Position numbers and translations under genes: made by a program. A DNA stretch of 64,000 nt, from assembly GCA_020063565.1 (NCBI GenBank), contig JAICDB010000004.1, positions 124,001-188,000 on the forward strand, read 5' to 3'. Of the stretch, positions 25,052 through 33,612 are shown in pieces. Each line of letters opens with the position of its first letter. The first letter of the stretch is position 1. This DNA is from Clostridiales bacterium. Lineage in GTDB: Bacteria > Bacillota > DSM-16504 > Desulfitibacterales > JAICDB01. Below the pieces are notes generated by a model. The model ran no database searches. It worked only from the letters and a program-made list of their open reading frames with translations, and was not told the DNA's origin.

Positions 25052-26326
25052 TTGGATAAATTGATTGTAATGGGGGGAACTAGATTAAAAGGTTCTATTT
25101 CTGTTAGCGGTGCAAAAAACGCGGTCCTTCCCATTATGGCAGCCGGTATACTAAATGATGGTGAAAGTATTATTCATAACGTACCCAATTTAGAGGATGT
25201 CAAAGTGATGATTAAAGTACTGGAAGCAGTTGGGGCTAAGGTTAAAAAGGAAGGTACTACATTAATTATTGACTCTTCTACTGTTAACTCTTATGAACTG
25301 TCGGATTCTCTGGTTAGGAAAATGAGAGCTTCAAACCTAGTTATGGGAGCGCTTGCTGCGAAATTTGGTACCTTTAAAACATTGTATCCCGGTGGTTGCA
25401 ATATAGGTTCAAGGCCAATTGATTTGCATCTTAAAGGTTTGGAAAGGCTAGGATTAAAAACCAGTGAAGGCCATGGCTATATAGAAGGCAAAAGTTCAGG
25501 ACTTGTGGGAAATTCTATTCACTTGGATTTTCCAAGTGTTGGAGCAACTGAAAATATTATGATGGCAGCCTGTATGGCAAAGGGTAAAACCATAATACGA
25601 AATGCTGCTAGAGAACCGGAAATTGTAGATTTACAAAACTTTTTGAACTCCATGGGCGCAAATGTTAAAGGAGCCGGTCTCGATGTTATAAAAATTGAGG
25701 GTGTAAAAAAATTGAAATCTTCACCTGTTGAACATACCGTAATACCTGATAGGATTGAAGCGGGAACCCATATGGTAGCTGCCGCAATCACAGGTGGAGA
25801 TGTTGAAATTAAAAATATCATTGTAGAGCATGTGGAACCGGTCATATCTAAGCTTCGTGAGTGCGGAGCCAGTATCTCGAATTATAATAACTGTGTACGG
25901 GTAACTGTTCCAGGGAGAATACGTGCAAATGATTTTAGAACCTTGCCTTATCCCGGTTTTCCCACTGATATGCAACCTCAAATCATGGCTTTGATGTCAC
26001 TGGCACAGGGAACTAGTGTCATATCTGAAAGCATATTTGATAATCGCTTTAAGCATGTAGATGAACTTCGGAGGATGGGAGCCGATATAAAAGTTGAAGG
26101 AAGGGTAGCCATAGTAACGGGTACTGAGAGACTTACAGGAGCATTTGTGGAGGCTACAGATTTACGAGCCGGTGCAGCACTTGTATTAGCCGGTTTAGCT
26201 GCGGAAGATGCCACCGTAATAGAAAATATCTACCATATAGACCGTGGTTATGATAATTTGGAGAAAAAATATAGTCAGTTAGGTGCGAAAATTATACGTG
26301 TGAGTAATTTAAATGGCAGCAATTAG
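25052..26326 (+). CDS. murA: UDP-GlcNAc 1-carboxyvinyltransferase MurA
   Basis: This 424-residue enolpyruvyl transferase carries out the first committed peptidoglycan step and is the fosfomycin target. SGAKNAVLPIMAA near residue 20 binds substrate. LYPGGCNIGSRPIDLH contains the active-site cysteine that fosfomycin alkylates. PGFPTDMQPQ is conserved. The track ATG 25046 is two bases from the AAAGAGGTG site. The in-frame TTG at 25052 has normal spacing and gives MDKLIVMGG, so it is preferred. Repeat R3 lies just upstream, and a terminator overlaps the stop. Confidence 0.94.
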   Translation: MDKLIVMGGTRLKGSISVSGAKNAVLPIMAAGILNDGESIIHNVPNLEDVKVMIKVLEAVGAKVKKEGTTLIIDSSTVNSYELSDSLVRKMRASNLVMGALAAKFGTFKTLYPGGCNIGSRPIDLHLKGLERLGLKTSEGHGYIEGKSSGLVGNSIHLDFPSVGATENIMMAACMAKGKTIIRNAAREPEIVDLQNFLNSMGANVKGAGLDVIKIEGVKKLKSSPVEHTVIPDRIEAGTHMVAAAITGGDVEIKNIIVEHVEPVISKLRECGASISNYNNCVRVTVPGRIRANDFRTLPYPGFPTDMQPQIMALMSLAQGTSVISESIFDNRFKHVDELRRMGADIKVEGRVAIVTGTERLTGAFVEATDLRAGAALVLAGLAAEDATVIENIYHIDRGYDNLEKKYSQLGAKIIRVSNLNGSN

Positions 26327-26340
26327 AGGCTGCTTTTTTT
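26316..26340 (+). terminator. Intrinsic terminator overlapping the murA stop codon
   Basis: GCAGC and GCTGC (loop about 8 bases spanning the TAG stop) are followed by TTTTTTT. The stem is short but the T-run is good. It marks the end of the mur transcription unit before the ftsQ promoter. Confidence 0.75.
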
Positions 26341-26349
26341 AGTATTATA

Positions 26350-26378
26350 TTGGACGGGCTTTTTCTAAGTGTTATAAT
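26350..26378 (+). promoter_or_regulatory. Sigma-A promoter of ftsQ-ftsA-ftsZ
   Basis: TTGGAC (26350-26355), a 17-bp spacer and a perfect TATAAT (26373-26378) lie directly after the murA terminator and before ftsQ. Confidence 0.88.
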
Positions 26379-26413
26379 ATACACATATTCACATGTTTGG
26401 GAGAGGTCTTAAG

Positions 26414-27163
26414 GTGGCATATAAACTGAAACAAACACGAAAATCCCTTACAATACAAACTACTATTTTTATTTTTGTTGTTATTTTAGCAATTTATCTT
26501 TTTCTACAATCTGATTTTTTTCTGCTACAAAAGGTTGAAGTTATTGGAAATCAAAATTTGAGTAAAGAAAAAATTGTTGAGCTGGCAGATCTGCCCCTGA
26601 AAAGTGATATGTTTTATCTGGATTTACAAAGAGCAGCCAGAAACCTTAAAATTCATCCCATGATTAAAGATGTACAAATTTATCGCAAATTACCTGACTC
26701 TGTTGTTATAAAAATTATGGAAAGAACCCCCCTAGCTCTTATACCTGACGCGGAAGGTTTCGTATTAATTGATGAGGAATTTATAGTTTTAAAAAAAGTT
26801 AAAGAAATATCCAAATTTAACTTACCTTTAATTACTGGAGTTATTGTGCCTAATGGAATTACTAATGGTCAAAGTGTAGATAATGAAAAGCTCCTGCTTG
26901 CTAAGCAGGTTATTGAAGCTACCTGGGATAAGGCACAAAATTATTTTTGTGAAATTAATTTAGCGCAGGAAGATAATATTAAAATGTATACATATGAAGG
27001 AATTGAAGTTCATTTTGGGGATTTATCTAACTTTGAACATAAATATCAGCTTTTTAAAAGTTTGTATAACGGTAAATCCGTTGAACAAAAATTAGCTGAT
27101 ATAGACTACATAGACGTAAGTTTTGAAGGATTACCGGTAATAAAATACAAAAATGGAAATTAG
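26414..27163 (+). CDS. ftsQ: Cell division protein FtsQ/DivIB
   Basis: This 249-residue bitopic protein has a transmembrane segment at about residues 14-36. A POTRA domain follows, starting at VEVIGNQNLSKEKIVELA, then the beta domain (VVIKIMERTPLAL). FtsQ/DivIB bridges FtsL and FtsB in the divisome. The track ATG 26393 has no ribosome site. GGGAGAGG at 26399-26406 is correctly spaced for the GTG at 26414 (MAYKLKQTRK), which I use. A strong promoter sits 35 bases upstream. Confidence 0.88.
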   Translation: MAYKLKQTRKSLTIQTTIFIFVVILAIYLFLQSDFFLLQKVEVIGNQNLSKEKIVELADLPLKSDMFYLDLQRAARNLKIHPMIKDVQIYRKLPDSVVIKIMERTPLALIPDAEGFVLIDEEFIVLKKVKEISKFNLPLITGVIVPNGITNGQSVDNEKLLLAKQVIEATWDKAQNYFCEINLAQEDNIKMYTYEGIEVHFGDLSNFEHKYQLFKSLYNGKSVEQKLADIDYIDVSFEGLPVIKYKNGN

Positions 27164-27216
27164 CATTTTTTGAAAAATATAGAAAAAACTATTTCTTAAA
27201 AGGAGGTTTTTTCTAG

Positions 27217-27336
27217 TTGTTGTTGAATTTTCAAATAGCGGGGCTATTTAATAGCAAAGCGTATTTAAGTCGGCCGGGGGTGCTTGACATTGCCAAAATC
27301 CGATGTAATAGTTGGTTTAGATATAGGTACCAGTAA
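27217..27336 (+). CDS. Possible 39-codon leader ORF overlapping the ftsA start
   Basis: AAAAGGAGG (27198-27206) is the best Shine-Dalgarno sequence of this region, yet no tracked ORF follows it. A TTG at 27217 (three TTGs in a row) opens a 39-residue frame that runs through the ftsA start and stops at 27334-27336 in another frame. It could be a coupling or attenuating leader peptide for ftsA. The peptide has no recognisable feature and may be fortuitous. Confidence 0.35.
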   Translation: MLLNFQIAGLFNSKAYLSRPGVLDIAKIRCNSWFRYRYQ

Positions 27337-28525
27337 AGTTGCAGCTATTGTAGGTGAAATTCATAATGAAGGAGATGGAATAAGGATTATAGGTGTTGGA
27401 GAAGCTCCTTCTTCCGGACTACGAAAAGGTGTAGTAGTGGATATGGATGGGACTGCAAAGGCAATCTCTGAAGCTGTAGCTACTGCAGAGCAAATGAGTG
27501 GAGTTAAAATAGAATCATGTCTGGTTGGTATTACCGGTACTCATATTTCTTCTATAATTAATAGGGGGGTTGTGGCGGTAGCTGATCAGGACGGAGAAAT
27601 AACTGTTGAAGATGCCAAAAGGGTTTTGGGAGCTGCCAAGGTAATAGCGCTTCCTCCAGATCGCAGGATAATTCATGTTTTACCTCGAGAATATATTGTG
27701 GATGGTTATGATGGGATAGTTGACCCTGTAGGCATGACAGGTTCCAGACTTGAAGTTGAAACTAATATTGTCACCGGAGCGGCTGCAGCAATACAAAATA
27801 CTTTAAAGGCGCTTGAGAGAGCCAATCTGCATGTTCAGGAACTTGTTTTAAATCCCTTGGCTTCTGCAGAGGCAGTACTGTTTCCGGCTGAAAGAGAACT
27901 AGCATCAATTGTTGTTGATATTGGAGGAGGGACTACTGGAATAGCTTTATTTGATAGCAATGGCTTATTTTATACTTCTGTGATACCGATAGGTGGAGAT
28001 CATGTCACAAGCGATCTGGCAGTAGGCTTAAGAACACCTTTAAGTCAGGCTGAAAAAATAAAAAAAGAGTACGGATGTGTTCTGGCTGATTTAATGCCGG
28101 ATGATGATTACATAAATATAACAAGTGTTGGCGGGCAAAATTCTAGGAGTGTTTCTCAAAAAACAATTGCCAGTATTATTCAGCCCAGAATGGAAGAAAT
28201 ATTGTCGCTGGTCAAGGAAGAAATTAAAAAATCTAGTTTTAAAGGACTAATTCCGGGCGGAGTAATATTAACAGGGGGCTGTTCATTGTTTCAAGGACTT
28301 GAACAGCTTGCCGCAGAAGAGCTGGGTATGCCTGTTAGGATAGGTTACCCCTATGATGTAGGGGGATTAAGTGATATTGTAAACTCAACTGCTTATGCAA
28401 CATGTATTGGACTCATCAAGTATGGTAAAAAACATGCAGTAGCGAAAGAAGCCGTCGCGACCAGTAATATTTCAGTTAAAGAGTGGTTGGAAAAAATAAA
28501 AATTTGGTTTAAAGACCTGTTTTAA
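27290..28525 (+). CDS. ftsA: Cell division ATPase FtsA
   Basis: This is a 411-residue actin-like (ASKHA) protein that tethers FtsZ filaments to the membrane. The phosphate-1 motif VGLDIGTSKVAAIVG is near the N-terminus. VVDIGGGTTGIALF is phosphate-2. GVILTGGCSLFQGL is the adenosine motif. The C-terminal helix KEWLEKIKIWFKDLF is amphipathic, as expected for membrane binding. GGGGGTG at 27276-27282 favours the second TTG (27290, MPKSDVIVG) over the track TTG 27284. An upstream small ORF with a strong ribosome site overlaps its start. Confidence 0.93.
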   Translation: MPKSDVIVGLDIGTSKVAAIVGEIHNEGDGIRIIGVGEAPSSGLRKGVVVDMDGTAKAISEAVATAEQMSGVKIESCLVGITGTHISSIINRGVVAVADQDGEITVEDAKRVLGAAKVIALPPDRRIIHVLPREYIVDGYDGIVDPVGMTGSRLEVETNIVTGAAAAIQNTLKALERANLHVQELVLNPLASAEAVLFPAERELASIVVDIGGGTTGIALFDSNGLFYTSVIPIGGDHVTSDLAVGLRTPLSQAEKIKKEYGCVLADLMPDDDYINITSVGGQNSRSVSQKTIASIIQPRMEEILSLVKEEIKKSSFKGLIPGGVILTGGCSLFQGLEQLAAEELGMPVRIGYPYDVGGLSDIVNSTAYATCIGLIKYGKKHAVAKEAVATSNISVKEWLEKIKIWFKDLF

Positions 28526-28528
28526 AGT

Positions 28529-28544
28529 GAGTGTTCGAACATCC
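28529..28544 (+). repeat. Repeat-family remnant R4 (left and right ends fused)
   Basis: GAGTGTTCGAACATCC joins the left terminus of the dispersed repeat (GAGTGTTCGAA) to its right terminus (TTCGAACATCC) at the shared TTCGAA, three bases after the ftsA stop. This is what complete loss of the 130-bp interior between the ends would leave. Confidence 0.75.
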
Positions 28545-28576
28545 TTTTTAAAAGGTCATATTGAGGAGGGTTAATT

Positions 28577-29629
28577 ATGCTGGAATTAGAAGAAACAAGT
28601 TTAAACAATTTTGCAGCTATTAAAGTAGTTGGAGTTGGCGGTGGTGGAAATAATGCCGTTAATCGTATGATAGCAGCTAATCTCCAGGGAGTGGAGTTTA
28701 TTAGTTTAAATACCGATGCTCAAGCATTAAACTTGTCTCAAGCAGAGATAAAGATACAAATTGGAGAAAAATTGACAAGGGGCTTAGGGGCAGGTGCTAA
28801 CCCGGAAATTGGGAAAAAGGCTGCTGAAGAAAGCAGGGAAATGCTGGAGCAAAGCTTAAATGGTGCAGATATGGTATTTGTCACTGCGGGAATGGGGGGT
28901 GGCACCGGCACAGGTGCGGCGCCAGTGGTGGCTGAAGTTGCCAAAGAATTGGGAGCCCTTACCGTTGGTGTAGTCACAAGGCCCTTTACATTTGAAGGTA
29001 AGAAGCGGGCAAATCAAGCTGAAAGTGGTATTACAGAATTAAAAAATAAGGTGGATACTTTAATAGTTATCCCCAATGACAGGCTTTTACAGGTTGCTGA
29101 TAAGCAAACATCTATTACAGATGCCTTTAAAATTGCAGATGATGTATTGAGACAAGGTGTGCAGGGTATATCCGACCTAATTGCTGTACCTGGACTAATA
29201 AACCTTGATTTTGCTGATGTTAAAACAATAATGGTAGATGCTGGATCGGCTTTGATGGGTATTGGAAGTGCAACTGGAGAAAAGAGGGCTGCTGAAGCGG
29301 CTAAAATGGCAATATCCAGTCCTCTCTTAGAAACATCAATTGATGGCGCTAAAGGTGTTTTGTTAAATATTACAGGCGGATCAAATCTTGGTCTCTTTGA
29401 AGTGAATGAGGCAGCAGAAATTATTTCGGCCGCAGCTGATCCGGACGCTAATATTATATTTGGAGCTGTTATTGATGAAAAATTAGAAGAAGAACTGCGA
29501 GTGACAGTTATTGCAACGGGATTTGACGAAAAGCGGAATATAAAAAAGGAACCTGAAAGCAAAGACTTTGATATTAAGCCTTTAAATAACGATGATTTGG
29601 ACATCCCCGCATTTTTAAGGAGAAAGTAA
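28577..29629 (+). CDS. ftsZ: Cell division GTPase FtsZ
   Basis: This 350-residue tubulin homolog forms the Z-ring. The GTP signature GGGTGTG is at residues 107-113. The N-terminal [20 protein letters not shown] and T7-loop region NLDFADVK are intact. The C-terminal peptide [11 protein letters not shown] is the conserved tail that binds FtsA and SepF, both encoded in this window. The ATG start follows TTGAGGAGGG. A strong terminator follows. Confidence 0.97.
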   Translation: MLELEETSLNNFAAIKVVGVGGGGNNAVNRMIAANLQGVEFISLNTDAQALNLSQAEIKIQIGEKLTRGLGAGANPEIGKKAAEESREMLEQSLNGADMVFVTAGMGGGTGTGAAPVVAEVAKELGALTVGVVTRPFTFEGKKRANQAESGITELKNKVDTLIVIPNDRLLQVADKQTSITDAFKIADDVLRQGVQGISDLIAVPGLINLDFADVKTIMVDAGSALMGIGSATGEKRAAEAAKMAISSPLLETSIDGAKGVLLNITGGSNLGLFEVNEAAEIISAAADPDANIIFGAVIDEKLEEELRVTVIATGFDEKRNIKKEPESKDFDIKPLNNDDLDIPAFLRRK

Positions 29630-29654
29630 AAAGGAAAATATAGTTATAATTATT

Positions 29655-29692
29655 TATGCCACGGTAGCAATTCTACTGTGGCATATTTATTT
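29655..29692 (+). terminator. Intrinsic terminator after ftsZ
   Basis: ATGCCACGGTAG and CTACTGTGGCAT form a 12-bp stem (one G-U) with a 5-base loop, followed by ATTTATTTT. Confidence 0.85.
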
Positions 29693-29744
29693 TGGAAATT
29701 TAAATAAAAAATTGTACAAGCCAAATTATATTTTTTCCCCATTT

Positions 29745-29778
29745 CTTGACAAACTTTTGTTAATACAAGTTGTATAAT
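29745..29778 (+). promoter_or_regulatory. Spo0A-type sigma-A promoter of spoIIGA-sigE
   Basis: TTGACA (29746-29751) and TATAAT (29773-29778) are both perfect but separated by 21 bp instead of 17. The Bacillus spoIIG promoter has the same over-long spacing (22 bp) and works only when Spo0A-P binds over the -35. On the minus strand 29745-29753 reads TTTGTCAAG, matching the 0A box TTTGTCRAA at 8 of 9 positions. Activation by Spo0A is inferred from this match. Confidence 0.85.
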
Positions 29779-29817
29779 AAATAGCAGATGAAATTAGATA
29801 GTGGGGTTTAAATTTGT

Positions 29818-30747
29818 GTGGGTGAATTTACGATTTATTTGGATGTAGTATTTATCATTAATTTTGTAATGGACTATCTTATTTTGTGGGCAACAGCTAA
29901 ATTTACCGGTTTTACCAGTAATATGAAACAACTTTTACTCGCGTCACTAATAGGTGCATTATATTCACTTGCAATATTTTTACCTCTACTTCATTATGCA
30001 TTTACTTTTCTTATGAAACTATTAGTTTCAATGGTTATGGTTTATGTTGCATTTTATCCGTTAAGATGGAAGAAATATCTGCAAATTTTAGGATATTTTT
30101 ATTTAGTTGCTTGTACAGCCGGCGGAGCTATGCTGGGATCCATCTATTTTATAAATAATAATAAAAGCGTAATAACCGCTTTGAACGGGGTAATTATTGG
30201 AACCATTAACATTAAATATACATTCTTAATAGCTGCCATGGGAGCTACAGTGCTGGTTGGTTTGTTTGGAGCCAAAGTTTTACGGAAAAACTTTTTAAAT
30301 AGCATTATGCAAATTCCCATTATAATTCGAATTGGCGCCAAGCGGTTTACAGTCAAGGCACTGGTTGATACCGGAAACAGCCTTAAAGACCCAATTTCAG
30401 GAACACCGGTTATAGTAACCGAACTCAATGTACTGGGAGAAGTTTTTCCTCCTGATGTTAGGCAAAGATGGGAAGAGGATACTGAGCTTGATATCAATAT
30501 TTTAACAGAAAAGCTTGCCGATACACCTTTAGCAAATAGAATTAGAGTTATACCTTTTTCCTCTGTAGGAAATAAAAAAGGTATGCTAATGGGGATAAGG
30601 CCGGATGAAATAATTCTTGTATATCACAAAACTCCCATAAAAATTTCGAAAGTAATCGTGGGGGTTTACAACAACACCTTATCATCGGAGGGACAATATA
30701 AGGCATTATTACATCCTGAATTACTTCAAAATGCATTATTTGCTTAA
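29818..30747 (+). CDS. spoIIGA: Sporulation sigma-E processing peptidase SpoIIGA
   Basis: This 309-residue protein has five N-terminal transmembrane helices (about residues 5-150). A cytoplasmic aspartic-protease-like domain follows, with the catalytic ALVDTGNSLKDP near residue 180. SpoIIGA sits in the septal membrane, receives the SpoIIR signal from the forespore side and removes the pro-sequence of sigma-E. The start is GTG with a modest GTGGGGT site. It is encoded 19 bases before sigE behind a Spo0A-type promoter. Both the target (sigE) and the activator (spoIIR) are within 3 kb. Confidence 0.92.
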   Translation: MGEFTIYLDVVFIINFVMDYLILWATAKFTGFTSNMKQLLLASLIGALYSLAIFLPLLHYAFTFLMKLLVSMVMVYVAFYPLRWKKYLQILGYFYLVACTAGGAMLGSIYFINNNKSVITALNGVIIGTINIKYTFLIAAMGATVLVGLFGAKVLRKNFLNSIMQIPIIIRIGAKRFTVKALVDTGNSLKDPISGTPVIVTELNVLGEVFPPDVRQRWEEDTELDINILTEKLADTPLANRIRVIPFSSVGNKKGMLMGIRPDEIILVYHKTPIKISKVIVGVYNNTLSSEGQYKALLHPELLQNALFA

Positions 30748-30766
30748 TTAAAAGGGGGGTGCTTTC

Positions 30767-31492
30767 ATGAAAAAATTACAGCGTTTTCGCTGGTGGCTAC
30801 ACTTAAAAATAATAACGCTTCTAGTGGACCTCAAACAATATCCCGAAATACATTATATTGGAAGTAGTGAGGCTTTGCCGCCCCCACTTACTAATGATGA
30901 AGAAAAATTTCTGATTTCTAAACTGGGCAAAGGGGATAAGGCTGTTAAAAGTGTTTTGATTGAAAGAAATCTACGGTTAGTAGTCTATATAGCACGTAAA
31001 TTTGAGAATACAGGTGTTGGAATTGAGGACTTGGTTTCTATAGGTACAATTGGTTTAATTAAAGCAGTAAATACCTTTGACCCTGAAAAAAATATTAAAC
31101 TTGCAACATATGCATCACGTTGTATAGAAAATGAAATTCTTATGCATTTGAGGCGTAATAATAAAACTAAAGTAGAAGTATCTTTAGATGAGCCGTTAAA
31201 TATTGATTGGGATGGAAATGAGTTATTGCTATCCGATGTATTAGGTACTGAAAATGATATCATATATAAAGCAATAGAAGAGGATGTTGACAAAAAATTA
31301 TTGCGTATAGCAATGAAAAAACTATCTAACCGTGAAAAAAGGATTGTAGAATTCAGGTTTGGACTTGTTGATGGTGTAGAAAAAACTCAAAAGGAAGTGG
31401 CTGACTTACTGGGAATTTCACAATCGTATATATCACGCTTGGAAAAAAGAATACTAAAAAGATTAAAAAAGGAAATAAACAGGTTAGAGTAA
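30767..31492 (+). CDS. sigE: RNA polymerase sigma factor SigE (pro-sigma-E)
   Basis: This is the 241-residue mother-cell sigma factor precursor. The first 30 or so residues are the membrane-associating pro-sequence ([14 protein letters not shown]), followed by the [10 protein letters not shown] cleavage region. Region 2 is [24 protein letters not shown], and region 4 is [22 protein letters not shown]. After cleavage by SpoIIGA it directs early mother-cell genes. The start is ATG behind AAGGGGGGTG. A terminator follows. Confidence 0.96.
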   Translation: MKKLQRFRWWLHLKIITLLVDLKQYPEIHYIGSSEALPPPLTNDEEKFLISKLGKGDKAVKSVLIERNLRLVVYIARKFENTGVGIEDLVSIGTIGLIKAVNTFDPEKNIKLATYASRCIENEILMHLRRNNKTKVEVSLDEPLNIDWDGNELLLSDVLGTENDIIYKAIEEDVDKKLLRIAMKKLSNREKRIVEFRFGLVDGVEKTQKEVADLLGISQSYISRLEKRILKRLKKEINRLE

Positions 31493-31511
31493 AGTAATAA
31501 ATTAATTTATT

Positions 31512-31538
31512 AAGAGGGCGTCAAGCCTTCTTTTTTTT
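31512..31538 (+). terminator. Intrinsic terminator after sigE
   Basis: AAGAGGGC and GCCTTCTT pair (one G-U) around a GTCAA loop, followed by TTTTTT. It separates sigE from the differently controlled sigG. Confidence 0.85.
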
Positions 31539-31568
31539 GGGGTAAAAATTTTACTATTTGCTTTATCA

Positions 31569-31598
31569 GTATAAAAGCATTTGGCGATGGCAATAATT
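31569..31598 (+). promoter_or_regulatory. Sigma-F-type promoter of sigG
   Basis: GTATA (31569-31573), exactly 15 bp, then GGCAATAATT (31589-31598) fit the forespore sigma-F consensus (GYWTA-N15-GGnnAnAHT). In Bacillus sigG is first transcribed by sigma-F. The match here, between a terminator and sigG, supports the same forespore timing. Confidence 0.8.
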
Positions 31599-31637
31599 TT
31601 AACGTAGTGCCATAACAGTTATGAGGAGGTTTTCTTG

Positions 31638-32408
31638 TTGGTCAATAAAGTTGAAATTTGTGGAGTAAACACATCAAAACTTCCGGTACTGAAAAACAAG
31701 GAGATGCGCTTGTTATTTAAAGATATTCAAAATGGCAATTTAGAAGCTAGAGAAAAATTGATTCAGGGAAACCTTCGATTGGTCCTAAGTGTGATTCAAA
31801 GATTTACAAATCGTGGTGAGTACGTTGATGATTTATTTCAGGTTGGTTGTATCGGTTTAATGAAAGCAATAGATAATTTTGACCTGGGGCAAAATGTTAA
31901 GTTTTCTACATACGCAGTACCCATGATAATAGGTGAGATAAGAAGATATTTGCGGGACAATAACCCTATTCGGGTAAGTAGATCCTTGAGGGATATTGCA
32001 TACAAAGCGCTGCAGGTTCGAGATAATCTGGTAAGCAAAAATTCAAAGGAGCCAACTATTTCTGAGATATCTGAAGAATTAAATGTTCCAAGGGAAGAAA
32101 TAATTTTTGCCCTGGATGCAATTCAGGAACCTATTTCACTTTTTGAACCCATCTATCACGATGGCGGGGATCCAATATTTGTAATGGATCAAATTGGCGA
32201 TGAAAAAAACCAGGATAGTGATTGGCTTGAAAATATATCTGTTAAAGAAGCTTTAAATAAGCTTAATGAAAGAGAAAAGCTTATTTTAGCTTTACGTTTT
32301 TTTGAAGGTAAAACACAGATGGAAGTAGCAGATGAAATTGGCATATCACAGGCACAGGTTTCCAGGTTAGAGAAAGCCGCTCTCAAACATATGAAAAAAT
32401 ACATGTAG
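31638..32408 (+). CDS. sigG: RNA polymerase sporulation sigma factor SigG
   Basis: This 256-residue late forespore sigma factor has the distinctive N-terminus VNKVEICGVNTSKLPVLKN, shared with Bacillus SigG. Region 2 is NLRLVLSVIQRFTNRGEYVDDLFQ, region 3 lies at SRSLRDIAYKAL, and region 4 is TQMEVADEIGISQAQVSRLEKAA. Two tandem TTG codons could start it. Spacing from GAGGAGG favours the second (31638). A sigma-F promoter lies about 40 bases upstream. spoIIR follows after 24 bases and may share the transcript. Confidence 0.96.
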   Translation: MVNKVEICGVNTSKLPVLKNKEMRLLFKDIQNGNLEAREKLIQGNLRLVLSVIQRFTNRGEYVDDLFQVGCIGLMKAIDNFDLGQNVKFSTYAVPMIIGEIRRYLRDNNPIRVSRSLRDIAYKALQVRDNLVSKNSKEPTISEISEELNVPREEIIFALDAIQEPISLFEPIYHDGGDPIFVMDQIGDEKNQDSDWLENISVKEALNKLNEREKLILALRFFEGKTQMEVADEIGISQAQVSRLEKAALKHMKKYM

Positions 32409-32432
32409 AGGTAAGAAAGAGGAGTATTAAAA

Positions 32433-33095
32433 ATGAAATTCACTTGGCAAAAAAGATTATTTGTTATTCTTTTGATATTGATAGTGTCTTTTTTAGTTCA
32501 AGGAAAAATGGAAAACAAAACTTCCCTTGGTAATGCAAATTTAATTAGACTTCATGTCATAGCTAATAGTGACAGTATGGAAGACCAAAATTTAAAGAGA
32601 AAAGTAAGGGATAGGATAATTGCTGAATTGGGACCTGAATTTAATTCAGTAAATGATTTAGATGAAGCAAGAAAGTATATTACAGGTAATCTTACAAGAA
32701 TTGAAGAAATTGCAAGTGAGGAAATACACTTGGTAGGAAAAAACCATGCAGTTGAGACTCAGTTGGGAGTATACCCTTTTCCTACCAAGTGGTACGGAAA
32801 TTTTGTTTTACCAGCCGGTAAATATGAAGCGCTTAAAGTGGTTATAGGAGAAGGGAAAGGTGCTAACTGGTGGTGTGTTCTTTTTCCACCATTATGCTTT
32901 GTAGATATAAGTAACAGTATAGCTGAAGAACCTCAAAAAATAGGAGAAGAAAAAATACAAGAGGTTATCTCGCAGATGGAAGATGGTGGAGTTAAAAATA
33001 ACCCCGAAATAAAAGTTAAATTTAAATTAGTAGAAGTATTAAAATCAGCAAAGGAAAAATTAAAAAATATCATAGCATCAACAGAGGAGCCCTAG
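32433..33095 (+). CDS. spoIIR: Stage II sporulation protein R (SpoIIR)
   Basis: This is a 220-residue secreted signalling protein with an N-terminal signal/anchor segment (about residues 8-24). The conserved segments are IRLHVIANSDSMEDQNLKRK, TQLGVYPFPTKWYG, LPAGKYEALKVVIG and ANWWCVLFPPLCF. Made in the forespore, it crosses into the intermembrane space and triggers SpoIIGA. In Bacillus spoIIR is far from sigG. Here it directly follows sigG with a good ribosome site (AAAGAGGAG), placing the whole signal relay in one locus. Confidence 0.93.
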   Translation: MKFTWQKRLFVILLILIVSFLVQGKMENKTSLGNANLIRLHVIANSDSMEDQNLKRKVRDRIIAELGPEFNSVNDLDEARKYITGNLTRIEEIASEEIHLVGKNHAVETQLGVYPFPTKWYGNFVLPAGKYEALKVVIGEGKGANWWCVLFPPLCFVDISNSIAEEPQKIGEEKIQEVISQMEDGGVKNNPEIKVKFKLVEVLKSAKEKLKNIIASTEEP

Positions 33096-33110
33096 AAAAG
33101 GGGCTTTTTT
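33088..33110 (+). terminator. Intrinsic terminator overlapping the spoIIR stop
   Basis: AGCCC and GGGCT (extendable with the fourth G) are followed by TTTTTT, and the stop codon lies in the loop. Confidence 0.75.
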
Positions 33111-33261
33111 GTTCTTTGTCTTAGCACATGGCGGTACTTTTGGGTATCAGTTCCGCTTCTGCTTATATAAAAATTTATCCCTTTAATTTTAGCATTTATG
33201 CACATGTAAATAACTTCCAGCATATATATGATTATAAGACTCTTTTGGGGGTGACAAGAGT

Positions 33262-33546
33262 ATGCTTAAAATTTCTGAATTAAGGATGCGGGAAGTTATA
33301 AATGTAATAGATGGCAAAAGGATGGGTGAAATAAAAGATATAGAGATAGACCTTGAAAGGGGTAGAGTAAGGTCAATTATTCTACCAGGCACTGGGGGAA
33401 AGGTTTTTAGGCTTTTAGGAAGAGGAGAAGATATTGTTATTCCATGGGAAAATATAGTAAAATTAGGAGTAGATGTTATACTGGTAGAAATGCAGAACTT
33501 TACCGACCCGAAGCATGATAAAAAAGAGTATAATGACCAAATTTGA
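33262..33546 (+). CDS. ylmC: YlmC/YmxH family PRC-barrel protein
   Basis: This 94-residue single PRC-barrel-like domain (LRMREVINVIDGKRMGEIKD, IVIPWENIVKLGVDVILVE) is of the YlmC/YmxH sporulation-associated family. Function is unknown. The gene is conserved between sigG and the ylm/sepF block in spore formers, and this position holds here. The ATG start follows GGGGGTGA. The 150-base gap upstream has no clear sigma-A promoter. A CATATATAT element near 33221 faintly resembles a sigma-E -10, but I do not claim it. Confidence 0.85.
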   Translation: MLKISELRMREVINVIDGKRMGEIKDIEIDLERGRVRSIILPGTGGKVFRLLGRGEDIVIPWENIVKLGVDVILVEMQNFTDPKHDKKEYNDQI

Positions 33547-33612
33547 CAGCAAATTATTGGTGGTAATATAATTTTAAAATGAATAGTGTTAAAAAAAGGA
33601 GAGTACACACAA

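Noticed and set aside
30548-30736. Minus-strand ORFs across ftsZ, sigE, spoIIGA and murA
   Set aside because: They are shadows of well-supported plus-strand genes and lack ribosome sites or recognisable domains.
33221-33229. CATATATAT as a sigma-E -10 for ylmC
   Set aside because: No matching -35 at proper spacing, and the sequence is simply AT-rich.
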